Source: Pseudobacteroides cellulosolvens ATCC 35603 = DSM 2933 (GTDB lineage: Bacteria > Bacillota > Clostridia > Acetivibrionales > DSM-2933). From it: DNA of 64,000 nucleotides. The DNA lies in the NCBI RefSeq assembly GCF_001262605.1, contig NZ_LGTC01000001.1, forward strand, positions 5,466,001 through 5,530,000. The letters are read 5' to 3'. The stretch's first letter is position 1, and every line of letters starts with the position of its first letter. Both the position numbers and the translations under genes were made by a program. The notes beneath the pieces are model-generated. The model had not been told where the DNA came from. It saw only the letters and a list, made by a program, of their open reading frames with translations, and searched no databases. Shown in pieces: positions 44,544-52,998 of the stretch.

Positions 44544-45902
44544 TTACTTGTTTTTTAAACTAATATTTATTAATGACTGAACAAATTTATCCGATTCATT
44601 TCTCCAGGGGTCATGGCCTGAATGTTCAAACCAAACCAGCTCTTTAAATGGAGCCATCAATTTATTATAATAATCCTCTGCTAAAACAGTAGGAGCGTTA
44701 ATATCATGTCTGCCAATTAAAAAGTGTACAGGTACATCTATTTTAACTGCCTCATTTCGTAAATCCTTATTGTATAACTGAGGGTAAACATGGTTAAACG
44801 TAGTAACAACCCCTCTGAAATAGTTAATCTTATCGTAGATTCCATACTCAGGAGCACCAACTTCAGAAAATGTATTGTATCCTGCATTTGATATCTTAGG
44901 ATTTCTAGCCATCTCGTTGCTCAAATACATTAAATAAGAGGCTGCCTTCCATGTAACATCACTTCCGTAATAGGGCGGCGGACCTTGCTTATTAAGTTTC
45001 TCAACAACATCCAAATCCCCGTTTTCCTTTGCCCGCTTTTTTGCTAGTTCATAATCCATCTTTTCTGTTTCCAGAAAATTTACCATCTGCCCTGTTCCAA
45101 TAAATCCATAATAAAGTTCTGGGCGTTCTTTTACTAAAAATAATCCTAATGCACTTCCCCAAGACTCTCCTACCACATATACCTTATCTTTATTAAATCT
45201 CTTTTCTAAATATTTAGTAAGCTCTATTCCATCATTTATATAACGTTGAACTGTCAGTTCTTTTTTGTTAACAGCATTGAATGATTTCCCTGAACCCGGC
45301 TGGTCCCAATTTACAACAATAAAATGTTTCTCCAACTCTTTTAACTCGATTCTAGTTGCAGCTAATTGACTTCCCCCAGGCCCCCCTGCTAAAAATAACA
45401 ATATAGGTTTTTGGGTGCTGTTTCCCCTAATTGTTATCCATTGTTTACTTCCATTGATGTCTATTTGACTAAGTTCAGCAATACTTCCTTCCAGTACTTT
45501 TCCTGAGTTGTCAAGAATAGGCGGTGTATAACTCATCTTTTGAGATAATGCTATTAAAATTAGAAGATTTATTACTAAAGTTACCGTCCAAGTTCCCAGC
45601 CGTCTTAATCTTAATATCAGTGAAGTTAAATTTCGTTTTCTTCTAAAAAATATCCAAATAAAAAATGTAAATAAACCAACTGCAATGAACATTACCAAAA
45701 ATAAGACTAAAGCCAGAAAAATAATCCCGGAAAAAATCAACTCCGGGTTAACCGTCGCTGCTGTTCTCATTAAGTAAGGTCTAATGACCAATGTATAAAC
45801 AGCCATTATAATTTGGATTGTCAAAGTGAATACCAAATTATGGCGTAGTATACACCATAACTTCCTAGACATTAAAAAAATTCTATTTTCATTAGATTTC
45901 AT
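44544..45902 (-). CDS. Membrane-anchored proline-iminopeptidase-like alpha/beta hydrolase
   Basis: About 452 residues. Three membrane helices (about 20-45, 55-85, 105-125) precede an alpha/beta hydrolase with GGPGGS (oxyanion), VVGESWGSALG (nucleophile Ser), GRHDINAP (Asp) and EHSGHDPW (His), the S33 peptidase layout. It should expose the catalytic domain outside the membrane. GGGTGAG lies before the ATG at 45902. Probable operon with tag. Two inverted repeats lie upstream (46043-46083, 46126-46154). Substrate unknown. Confidence 0.85.
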   Translation of the reverse strand: MKSNENRIFLMSRKLWCILRHNLVFTLTIQIIMAVYTLVIRPYLMRTAATVNPELIFSGIIFLALVLFLVMFIAVGLFTFFIWIFFRRKRNLTSLILRLRRLGTWTVTLVINLLILIALSQKMSYTPPILDNSGKVLEGSIAELSQIDINGSKQWITIRGNSTQKPILLFLAGGPGGSQLAATRIELKELEKHFIVVNWDQPGSGKSFNAVNKKELTVQRYINDGIELTKYLEKRFNKDKVYVVGESWGSALGLFLVKERPELYYGFIGTGQMVNFLETEKMDYELAKKRAKENGDLDVVEKLNKQGPPPYYGSDVTWKAASYLMYLSNEMARNPKISNAGYNTFSEVGAPEYGIYDKINYFRGVVTTFNHVYPQLYNKDLRNEAVKIDVPVHFLIGRHDINAPTVLAEDYYNKLMAPFKELVWFEHSGHDPWRNESDKFVQSLINISLKNK

Positions 45903-46042
45903 AATTCTCACCCCAGACCATATTGTAAGGTATATTATATACAAACACAACTATGATGGTAGGAATATTTAAAAAACTACTTTCATAAAATCCTCTTTGA
46001 CTAATTATTTGCTTAAATATTTTCAACTTAATGCCTTCTATA

Positions 46043-46083
46043 TGTTTTGCAATAATCATTTTACACTTTTTTATTGCAAAACA
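46043..46083. promoter_or_regulatory. Perfect 13-bp inverted repeat upstream of the hydrolase operon
   Basis: TGTTTTGCAATAA (46043-46055) and TTATTGCAAAACA (46071-46083) with a 15-nt spacer, 141 nt upstream of the hydrolase start. No U-tract, so an operator is more likely than a terminator. Confidence 0.5.
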
Positions 46084-46125
46084 TTTTCCTTGGTTCATAT
46101 GTTGCGAAAAATTCTTTTTTATAAT

Positions 46126-46154
46126 GCAAATGCAGACGATCCAACTGCATTTGC
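46126..46154. repeat. 10-bp inverted repeat
   Basis: GCAAATGCAG (46126-46135) and CTGCATTTGC (46145-46154), just after the radical SAM gene stop. It may act as a weak terminator on the minus strand, but there is no U-run. Confidence 0.45.
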
Positions 46155-46189
46155 TTATGTAAAATCTTTTTCATAACATATATACATTA

Positions 46190-47074
46190 TCAAAATAATG
46201 AAATTTGGGCCGTTTGGTAGGATTTCTTATATTCCATTATTATATCATTCATTTTGTAAAGAATCCCATATTCATTGCATCTATTCTGAAACAGATTCCA
46301 TAGTTTCTTTGCTTCAAGTGAACGGCATTCATATGAATTCCCATAATTTTTTATATATTTCTCTTTAACCTTAGGAAATAGTTCATCCAGTTTTTTATAA
46401 TACCAATCTCTTTGATTCTGCCTTAGAGTTACACCCAAGGCAGGGAAAATAAATTTTGCTCCGCTTTTTTGTGCAAGTTCTATGATGCTTTTAATATTAT
46501 CATCAGTATCTTCTATAAATGGAAGTATGGGCATCATTAATACTCCTGTAAAAATACCTTCACGAGAAAGTTCTCTAATTGCTTCAAACCTTTGGGAGGA
46601 AGGGGCTACATGAGGTTCAATCGTCTTACATAAGGTATCATCAGCCGCTGTAACCGTAATTTTTATCAATACAGGAGAATGTTTTGATATTTCCTTTATA
46701 ATGTCAATATCCCGAATAATTAAATCGCTTTTTGTAGCAATTGATACACCAAACCCGAAGCGGTTAATAAGTTCCAAAGCACCTCTTGTAAGTTTGTATT
46801 CTTTTTCAAATGGATTGTATGGATCACTCATGGCTCCTGTTCCAACAACACCCTTCTTTCGCTTTGATTTTAGTTCACGCTCAATTAGGGCAAGAGCATT
46901 TTCCTTCGCTCTTACATTATCAAAATTATCGACTCTGTAGCACTCACTTCTGCTGTCACAGTAAATGCAACCATGGCTGCAGCCTTTATAGATATTCATA
47001 TTATAGTTATTGCCAAACCAGGAGTTGTTTTCCGAATAGCCGGATATTATTGTTTTTGCTGTTATGAATTCCAT
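46190..47074 (-). CDS. SPL-family radical SAM protein
   Basis: 294 residues with the cluster motif GCSHGCIYCD (Cys32, Cys36, Cys39), then GTGAMSDPYNPFEKEY and IKITVTAADDTLCKTIEPHV, as in the spore-photoproduct-lyase-related radical SAM family (COG1533). Activity is not known for most members; DNA repair is possible but not shown. GGGG lies before the ATG. It follows the GNAT-YoaP gene by 15 nt. The repeat copy C overlaps the 3' end of that gene. Confidence 0.85.
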   Translation of the reverse strand: MEFITAKTIISGYSENNSWFGNNYNMNIYKGCSHGCIYCDSRSECYRVDNFDNVRAKENALALIERELKSKRKKGVVGTGAMSDPYNPFEKEYKLTRGALELINRFGFGVSIATKSDLIIRDIDIIKEISKHSPVLIKITVTAADDTLCKTIEPHVAPSSQRFEAIRELSREGIFTGVLMMPILPFIEDTDDNIKSIIELAQKSGAKFIFPALGVTLRQNQRDWYYKKLDELFPKVKEKYIKNYGNSYECRSLEAKKLWNLFQNRCNEYGILYKMNDIIMEYKKSYQTAQISLF

Positions 47075-47089
47075 CTACAACCCCTTTTC

Positions 47090-47875
47090 CTAAACAAAAT
47101 CGCCTGAGATTTTGCCACTCTTAATGGTTGTGGTAAGAAATTTCAAAAATTTACTTTCTGAGAATATCTCATTAGTTACAAACATACCATCATAGAAAAA
47201 GCTGTATGTTGTAAATGGAGCCGGAGCATTTTGTGCCTGCTCCTTTGATTCCATCTTTATTAACTTTATGCTTTGTCCTTTTGATTTTGCAATCTCAGCT
47301 ATTAATGGAGCATATTTATCAGTATGTGGGCACTGATTTGTATAGTATAAAACCATTCCTTTTTCATTAACTGAAGCATGCTTACAGCAATCCTTAAATT
47401 TGGGCTCTTTTGCGTCTCCATTAAACGGAAGATACAAAAGTTCATAATAGGGCTTCGCTGTATCACAAACTTTAAATCCCTTATATTTTAAATATTTCGG
47501 GTCTGACAAAAATGGCATCTTCTTTGTTGAAGAAAGAATAACAAGCCCTTTTTTGTTCTGGGCCTTAGCATCAGCAGTGCATTCCTCCAATAGCTTGTTT
47601 GCATATCCCTGACCTTTAAACTGCCCGGAAACCCAAAAGCAGTTTATAAAAATATAACCCTCAGCTTCAATGGGACACCATGCATTTTCAGCAGGAATAT
47701 ACTCAATAAAAGCCTTTCCTCTTGCATCAAGCCGTTTGAAAACCAGTCCATTTTCAAATTGACTTTTCATCCATACTTTCTTGGATGATACACAAGTTTC
47801 ACCCTTTTTATCAGAAATGGCACAGCAAATATGTTCCTTATCAATATTATTTCTATCAACGCTAATGATATTCAT
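47090..47875 (-). CDS. GNAT acetyltransferase with YoaP-type C-terminal domain
   Basis: 261 residues. Residues 1-150 are a GNAT domain (ENAWCPIEAEGYIFINCFWV, GQFKGQGYANKLLEEC for acetyl-CoA). Residues 165-245 match YoaP, a thioredoxin-like domain with NQCPHTDKYAPLI. The last 14 residues (TTIKSGKISGDFV) are encoded by dispersed repeat copy C, so the tail may be an acquired extension. Substrate unknown. Probably starts the operon with the radical SAM gene. Confidence 0.82.
   Translation of the reverse strand: MNIISVDRNNIDKEHICCAISDKKGETCVSSKKVWMKSQFENGLVFKRLDARGKAFIEYIPAENAWCPIEAEGYIFINCFWVSGQFKGQGYANKLLEECTADAKAQNKKGLVILSSTKKMPFLSDPKYLKYKGFKVCDTAKPYYELLYLPFNGDAKEPKFKDCCKHASVNEKGMVLYYTNQCPHTDKYAPLIAEIAKSKGQSIKLIKMESKEQAQNAPAPFTTYSFFYDGMFVTNEIFSESKFLKFLTTTIKSGKISGDFV
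47093..47145 (-). repeat. Dispersed repeat, copy C, inside a coding 3' end
   Basis: Begins AACAAAATCGCC and has CAAAATC / GATTTTG as its hairpin arms. It forms the last codons of the GNAT-YoaP gene and lies 18 nt upstream of the radical SAM start. Confidence 0.6.
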
Positions 47876-47926
47876 AGCTTTTTAACCTTTCTCAACAAAA
47901 CTTTTATATATCAACGCACAATTTTT

Positions 47927-48547
47927 TTATTTTTGCCTTACTTCAAACCTCAGTACCGTTTTTAACTTGCTAACTTCAGTCTTGCGAGGGTCTGAAATAT
48001 ATATTTCCCGATGCTTTAAGGAGCTTCTCTCATATCCATTGTCTATACAAAACTGCTCCATTATTTCAAAGCTCCCGGGCTCATCGTCATAGCTTCCTAA
48101 ATGAAGAATCTGACAACACATTCCCTCGGTTATGTTTATATACTTTATTTTATCAAGATAATCATTACGCTTTTTCTTTTTTGTTTCGGTAATAAAATGC
48201 TCAAATAATTCATCGCATAAAAAATCCGGCTGCCGAATCATAATGGAGTATGCATAGTTGGTTTTGTCAGATATTGGTTTGGCCTTATCCACTAAATCCC
48301 ACACACCCTCAAGTGGAAAAACAGTATAACCATAAAATCCTTTGGGAATTTCCTTACTTTTATAAGACATTTTTACCGCATAGCTGAAGCTATAGAGTGC
48401 AGCAGTCGCCAAGACAAACTCTTCACCATTGGGATCTCCTTTGCCGTCAATCGCTGCAAACCTAATTGATGGTACTTCTATTATACAAGGACTATTCTTT
48501 GGCAGGTATAAATCCTTCAAATCCTTTTTATAATCCAGTTTGTCCAT
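47927..48547 (-). CDS. GyrI-like domain protein (COG4832)
   Basis: 206 residues. A single GyrI-like small-molecule-binding domain of the COG4832 type: CIIEVPSIRFAAIDGKGDPN, then KGFYGYTVFPLEGVWDL and TEGMCCQILHLGSYDDEPGSF. Some relatives hydrolyse cyclopropanoid cyclic compounds; most are uncharacterised. Cytosolic. Upstream, at 48640-48725, lies a copy of the promoter block of the effector-binding gene at 43404, so the two genes may be controlled together. Confidence 0.8.
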   Translation of the reverse strand: MDKLDYKKDLKDLYLPKNSPCIIEVPSIRFAAIDGKGDPNGEEFVLATAALYSFSYAVKMSYKSKEIPKGFYGYTVFPLEGVWDLVDKAKPISDKTNYAYSIMIRQPDFLCDELFEHFITETKKKKRNDYLDKIKYINITEGMCCQILHLGSYDDEPGSFEIMEQFCIDNGYERSSLKHREIYISDPRKTEVSKLKTVLRFEVRQK

Positions 48548-48584
48548 TGTTTTTCTCCATCATTACATTATTATATTAAGATAT

Positions 48585-48725
48585 GTTATTAATCTTGCAT
48601 CTGTCAGAGCAAATAACGAACGGTTTTACTATATAGTTCGTAATTCATCTTAATATACCTCTTTTTATATTCTTCTTATAAAATTAGTATATTACTCTTA
48701 ACCTGACAACTGCATGTCATATTAT
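48585..48725 (-). pseudogene. Duplicated promoter and first codons of an effector-binding gene
   Basis: On the minus strand, 48725-48640 matches the upstream region of the gene at 43859, including the operator TGACAACTGCATGTCA (48704-48719), AAAAGAGGTATAT and ATGAATTACGA. The start at 48648 now leads to a 14-codon frame (MNYELYSKTVRYLL). The rest (48585-48640) matches the repeat at 3503-3558. The block now lies ahead of the GyrI-like gene. Confidence 0.65.
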
Positions 48726-48810
48726 AAATATTTCTAAATGAATAATGTACTTTTTTGGAATGCTTGCCATCCTTATCATACAACTCTGATAAGTTATAGT
48801 TTGTATCGAT

Positions 48811-49926
48811 TTAGTTAGGCAGATTATTAGGAAGCTGAATTTCAAAGTTTTCGCTTACATCTAAATACTTTGTGTTATATTCTAAATTATATTTTTCTTC
48901 TGGATGTTCATAATGTGCACTATTTTTTCCAATTTGCCTAATATTAATCTCTTTGTATATTTTGCTTTTTTTATCAATTGTTATAGTAATTTCTATTCTT
49001 GAATTAGAATCTGGAGATTCGTGTCCTTCTATTGGGTTACCTGTAAAACCTTTCAGCATATATTCCTCTTCATTTTCTGTTATATTTAGGCCATAAAAAT
49101 ATACTTGGCTTAATTTGGATAATAATTGTCTTGTTTTATCTTGTGTTTGTTTCTCCTGACTTGTTATATTCCGCTTCTCCCAATGGGTTTCACTCATTGA
49201 GCTATTGTTATTATCCTTAGTTTTTATATAATAATTATCCCCAACCAAATAAATTTCATTAAATTCCATCCAATCCTTATCTCCTTTTTTCATGTAAACT
49301 TCAAGTATACTATGATTTATGTTTTTAAGTTTGTCGACTTCATAGCGGTTAACCCAGTAACCCCATTTGCTATTTGAATTTAAAGTTTCTATATATTTAT
49401 ACTTGCTTAAAGATTGCAATTTATCTTCTGCTTCATTAACTACTTTTTTTGCTTTATTTACCTTAGCCTCATCATATATAAATATTGACTTTGATTTATT
49501 ATCCCAAGTTATCTGTTTATTAAAAGATTTTGCAATAAATCTAATTGGAATATAAGTCTTGCCGTTATATATAACTGGTGCTGCATCAAGATCCGTCTTA
49601 ACATTATTTATGTACCCAATTAGGCTATTTGTTTTAATATAAACTTTTGTTTTATCATTACTTGCTGTAACACTGCGTTCTGATGAATTCCATATAATAT
49701 GTTTGTCATCATTTTGAATACCTAGAGATGTTAATGCCTGCCTTAAAGGTAACAATGTTTTACCATTTTTTATAATAGGCACATCGGAGAAATCAATAAT
49801 ATTACCATGAATTATAACCTTTAAATTGGGTTCTTCTATTATATTGTCTTTCGCATAAGATTTTTCAACAATAATAAATACAAAAACAATTAACAATGCA
49901 AATGATATTCTTTTGAATATGTTCAT
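48811..49926 (-). CDS. Secreted protein with copper-amine-oxidase N-terminal-like domains
   Basis: About 371 residues. Signal peptide (1-24, cut near SYA-KD); two tandem Cu_amine_oxidN1-type repeats (about 30-150) with GKTLLPLRQALTSLG and GKTYIPIRFIAKSF, a wall-associated module common in clostridia; then a 220-residue region of mixed strands resembling LppX/DUF-type sensor domains (YMKKGDKDWMEFNEIYLVGD). The domain name does not imply amine oxidase activity. GGGAGG precedes the ATG at 49926. Exact role unknown. Confidence 0.8.
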   Translation of the reverse strand: MNIFKRISFALLIVFVFIIVEKSYAKDNIIEEPNLKVIIHGNIIDFSDVPIIKNGKTLLPLRQALTSLGIQNDDKHIIWNSSERSVTASNDKTKVYIKTNSLIGYINNVKTDLDAAPVIYNGKTYIPIRFIAKSFNKQITWDNKSKSIFIYDEAKVNKAKKVVNEAEDKLQSLSKYKYIETLNSNSKWGYWVNRYEVDKLKNINHSILEVYMKKGDKDWMEFNEIYLVGDNYYIKTKDNNNSSMSETHWEKRNITSQEKQTQDKTRQLLSKLSQVYFYGLNITENEEEYMLKGFTGNPIEGHESPDSNSRIEITITIDKKSKIYKEINIRQIGKNSAHYEHPEEKYNLEYNTKYLDVSENFEIQLPNNLPN

Positions 49927-50121
49927 GAACTTTCCTCCCTGGCTCATATCTTAGGCAATTTGTGTGCTTTTTATTTAGCACAATAAAACTTCCAATAACC
50001 TTTACTTAACGAATATTCTTAGTTATCATATTATTTAATTTACCTTTATTGTTATATTTTTCATAACCTATTTTATCATTTGAACAACTGTTATTCAATG
50101 ACTGCATATATTTGTAAATAT

Positions 50122-50152
50122 AAAAGCACCTTCAAAATACAAAAGTGCTTTT
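50122..50152. terminator. Bidirectional terminator
   Basis: AAAAGCAC (50122-50129) pairs with GTGCTTTT (50145-50152). It follows the ParE/flavodoxin remnants on the minus strand. Confidence 0.7.
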
Positions 50153-50172
50153 CATGAAAGTTTTTCACATAT

Positions 50173-50308
50173 TCAAGTATCAGTCTCTTTAAACTGCTCA
50201 CAAATTTTCCTTCCACTATACATAATACTGATTACATAAAATCTCTTATCCTCAGTTTTGGCAATATACAACACAATGAAATTATCATGTCTATAATTTG
50301 TATCCAAT
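50173..50308 (-). pseudogene. ParE/RelE toxin C-terminal fragment
   Basis: Reads RHDNFIVLYIAKTEDKRFYV then ISIMYSGRKICEQFKETDT and stops at 50173. The pattern (Y..dNFIVfYi....k.v.v.rImYggRd) is the C-terminal half of RelE/ParE toxins. There is no start, no N-terminal half and no antitoxin. It overlaps the 3' end of the flavodoxin remnant in another frame. Confidence 0.55.
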
Positions 50309-50515
50309 TGTCTCAAGCCAATTTGTAACTTCTTCTGATGAAACAACTCCATTTACAGCAATACCAGGTAGAATAATGGATTTTGGGCACTCTCTGGCTA
50401 TATCATTTTGAATCTGGCAAAATCCACCACTTCCATCTGTCTGTATAGCTATTTCCAATACTAAATTCGCTGTGTTTTGGAAAAGCGAATAATACACAAT
50501 CAGTATTTTGTTCAT
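50291..50515 (-). pseudogene. Flavodoxin with a large internal deletion
   Basis: 74 codons: NKILIVYYSLFQNTANLVLEI (flavodoxin N-terminus) joins at about residue 28 to GGFCQIQNDIARECPKS and VSSEEVTNWLETIGYKL (flavodoxin C-terminus). About 85 central residues of a normal 160-residue protein are missing, in frame. The FMN phosphate loop is kept but the ring-binding loops are not. Confidence 0.75.
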
Positions 50516-50634
50516 GTATACTATTTCCTTTCGCTAAGATCCGATTTAGGGAGTCGTTTCCACAAAAATCATCTCCCATTTCATACATAATCTTTAATCG
50601 AAAGATTTTTGTCTATATAATATATAACTAAATA

Positions 50635-51507
50635 TTATTTTCTTAAAATCGGTATCCATATTTGGCTTTTAAAGTTTGGTGAAGTTACATCTTTATTCTC
50701 ATTCCACAGGATTTCCGGGCCTTCTGCTTGCTCATAGTTTGAAGATGGGAACCATTCGGAATAGATGCGTCCCCATATATTTTGAAGTGTATCCGGGAAT
50801 GGGCCCACTGTTTCAAACACTGCCCATGTTAAAGCAGGAACTTCAAGTTGGGTCAGATTATCCGGGCACTCACTTGTTGTTGCCACTCCTACATAATGGT
50901 CAAGCTCCCCCTTTTCCTCCATTCTTCCTTCCGAGAAGTTTATTGATGCACTTATTAACCCTAATGGTTCCACATTAGAAAGTCCCTTAAGCTCAAAGAT
51001 CATTTCCTCGTTTAAGCTTTTCCACATAGCTGCAATTTCCGGATTAACCCCATTGAAAACTATAGGCACTCTTTTTTTAATACCTACTACACGGAATGCA
51101 TTTTTTTCTACTATACGATAATTCATTTCACTTCCTCCTTTTATCGATAATTGAAAGGTCATTCGTGGATAAGCTTTTAGCGGTTTACTGGTATTTCTGG
51201 CTTCTGACGGTGTTATACCATGCAAGTTTTGAAAAGCCCTCGTAAACGAATCCGGGGAATTGTACCCGAATTTGACTGCAATATCAATTATCCTGATGTT
51301 GCTGTTACTAAGTTCAAAGGCTGCGAGTGTAAGTCGCCTGCGGCGAATATATTCCGACAGTGTAACACCTGCAAGAAAAGAAAACATCCTTTGAAAATGA
51401 TACTCTGAGCAAAGAGCCAGTCGTGCTACTTCTTTTAAGTTGATATCCCCGTCAAGGTTTTCTTCAATATAACTTAATGCATCATTCATATTTTTAAGCA
51501 AATCCAT
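50635..51507 (-). CDS. AraC-family regulator with GyrI-like domain
   Basis: About 290 residues. Two helix-turn-helix units (about 8-105: LKEVARLALCSEYHFQRMFS, SPDSFTRAFQNLHGITPSEA), then a GyrI-like domain (about 125-288) with MNYRIVEKNAFRVVGIKK. Same type as the regulator at 29426. GAGGAGGTC lies before the ATG at 51507. It sits between remnants of nitroreductase and flavodoxin genes, possibly former targets. Confidence 0.86.
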   Translation of the reverse strand: MDLLKNMNDALSYIEENLDGDINLKEVARLALCSEYHFQRMFSFLAGVTLSEYIRRRRLTLAAFELSNSNIRIIDIAVKFGYNSPDSFTRAFQNLHGITPSEARNTSKPLKAYPRMTFQLSIKGGSEMNYRIVEKNAFRVVGIKKRVPIVFNGVNPEIAAMWKSLNEEMIFELKGLSNVEPLGLISASINFSEGRMEEKGELDHYVGVATTSECPDNLTQLEVPALTWAVFETVGPFPDTLQNIWGRIYSEWFPSSNYEQAEGPEILWNENKDVTSPNFKSQIWIPILRK

Positions 51508-51608
51508 TTTATGACCTCCTCTCACCAATAGAATACTAGAAGTTATGTGTGCCTACCCGACTTTTCCTGCATGAATATGTGGGATCATTTTTTTAAGCAC
51601 GAAAAAGT

Positions 51609-51920
51609 TTATTTAGGTGTATATCTATTCTTTTTTTCTCCGCTGGGTTGTCTTGTGCTTTGCTCCTTTGCTATCATAGGTAATCCACTCACCGATGGGT
51701 TCTCCCTTTTCAAAATACCCTGAACGTTTAATCGTGCCATCTCCTTTTTAATTTTAGCGGCATTTTGTATGGCAGTAAATTTCCAGTTCTGCTCTCCCAT
51801 CCCGTTCGGGGCATAGCTTCCTGCCACAAGAATAGTATTTAATTCCTCCTCCGATATCTGATCCTCTTTGAAAGCACGTATACTTCTTCTTGTTAATATG
51901 TTTTTTATTATATCATTCAT
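51609..51920 (-). pseudogene. Nitroreductase N-terminal fragment joined to a MORN-repeat tail
   Basis: The first about 60 codons (ILTRRSIRAFKEDQISEEEL, APNGMGEQNWKF) are a nitroreductase start with the RRSIR flavin contact. From about 51750 another frame is meaningful: GYFEKGEPIGEWITYDSKGA, a MORN/YwqK-like repeat, ending at 51625. The frame in use translates this out of register. Neither protein is complete. Confidence 0.7.
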
Positions 51921-52170
51921 TGTCAGTCTCCTTCGTTAGAAATGTGATTTTTCCTTCCGTGGTCTATTTATATTTACCACATAACCAACATTTTTTGTGT
52001 AAGCACTATCAAGTGAACTTCGACTTCATATTTATTATAATCTAATTTTTAAATAATAAATATTACATGGTAATGTTTACCAAGCACACAGGAAACTGAT
52101 TACGTTCTTATACTATGTTTTATAAAGAATGTAATTTGATTTACTAATAATGATTTTATTCCCAAGAACT

Positions 52171-52998
52171 TTATATAATAAATCCAATTCTCAAAACAAA
52201 TTTTTTACCAATTGATACAGCAATTAAGTATGATATCCCGCATACCATTATAATAGCAGCACCAGAAGCAATTCTCATTTCATACGATATCCACAAACCT
52301 GTAATGCTGAATACCATCCCCAGTATACATGACAAAATCATTATAGTCTTTAAATCTTTTGTAAAAAGTTTTGCAATTGCAGCTGGAGCTGTAAGCAAAG
52401 CAAGTATAAGAATAATTCCTACTACCCTAATAAGAAGAACTACTGTTACAGCAATCATGGCAAAGACTAAATAATCAAAATACTGAATTTTTATTCCATT
52501 TGCCTTAAGAAATTCCTCATCAAACATATACGCTCTTAATGCATTAAATAAGAGCACCGTCAATAAAATAACAATATTATCTAAGATGAGCATCAATAAC
52601 AAATCAAATCTTGTGACTGTTAAAATATCACCAAAAAGGTATGATGACATATCCGGCGGATAGCCAGGTGTAAAGGCGATAAAAAGAATTCCTGCTGCCA
52701 TGCCGACTGACCAGAATAATCCCATAAGAATATCTGTTTGCGTATTTGATTTTCTATGAAGTTTCGCAATACCTAATGAAGATAAAAGTGAGAAAATCAA
52801 TGCTCCTATAATAGGTTCTATTTTTAGAAAGTATCCCATTCCAACACCGCCGAATGCTGTGTGAGCAATACCACCGCTCATCATAACCAACTTCTTTTCT
52901 ATGATTATTGTTCCAATAATCCCACAAGCGATACTTGAAAGGATAGATGCTACAAACGCATTTTGAATAAAGCCATATTCTAAAATTGATTTAAACAT
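52171..52998 (-). CDS. znuB: Zinc/manganese ABC importer permease
   Basis: About 275 residues, eight to nine membrane helices, with MMSGGIAHTAFGGVGMGYFL, the ABC-3 family motif facing the ATPase, and a GIILILALLTAPAAIAKLF helix. It imports Zn2+ or Mn2+ with the ATPase and binding protein encoded just upstream. I use the ATG at 52998 with GGAG 9 nt upstream; it overlaps the ATPase gene end. Last gene of the operon. Confidence 0.85.
   Translation of the reverse strand: MFKSILEYGFIQNAFVASILSSIACGIIGTIIIEKKLVMMSGGIAHTAFGGVGMGYFLKIEPIIGALIFSLLSSLGIAKLHRKSNTQTDILMGLFWSVGMAAGILFIAFTPGYPPDMSSYLFGDILTVTRFDLLLMLILDNIVILLTVLLFNALRAYMFDEEFLKANGIKIQYFDYLVFAMIAVTVVLLIRVVGIILILALLTAPAAIAKLFTKDLKTIMILSCILGMVFSITGLWISYEMRIASGAAIIMVCGISYLIAVSIGKKFVLRIGFII

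Noticed and set aside
45892..46098. 68-codon ORF upstream of the hydrolase
   Set aside because: It overlaps the hydrolase start region and an inverted repeat, lacks a ribosome site and shows no family similarity.
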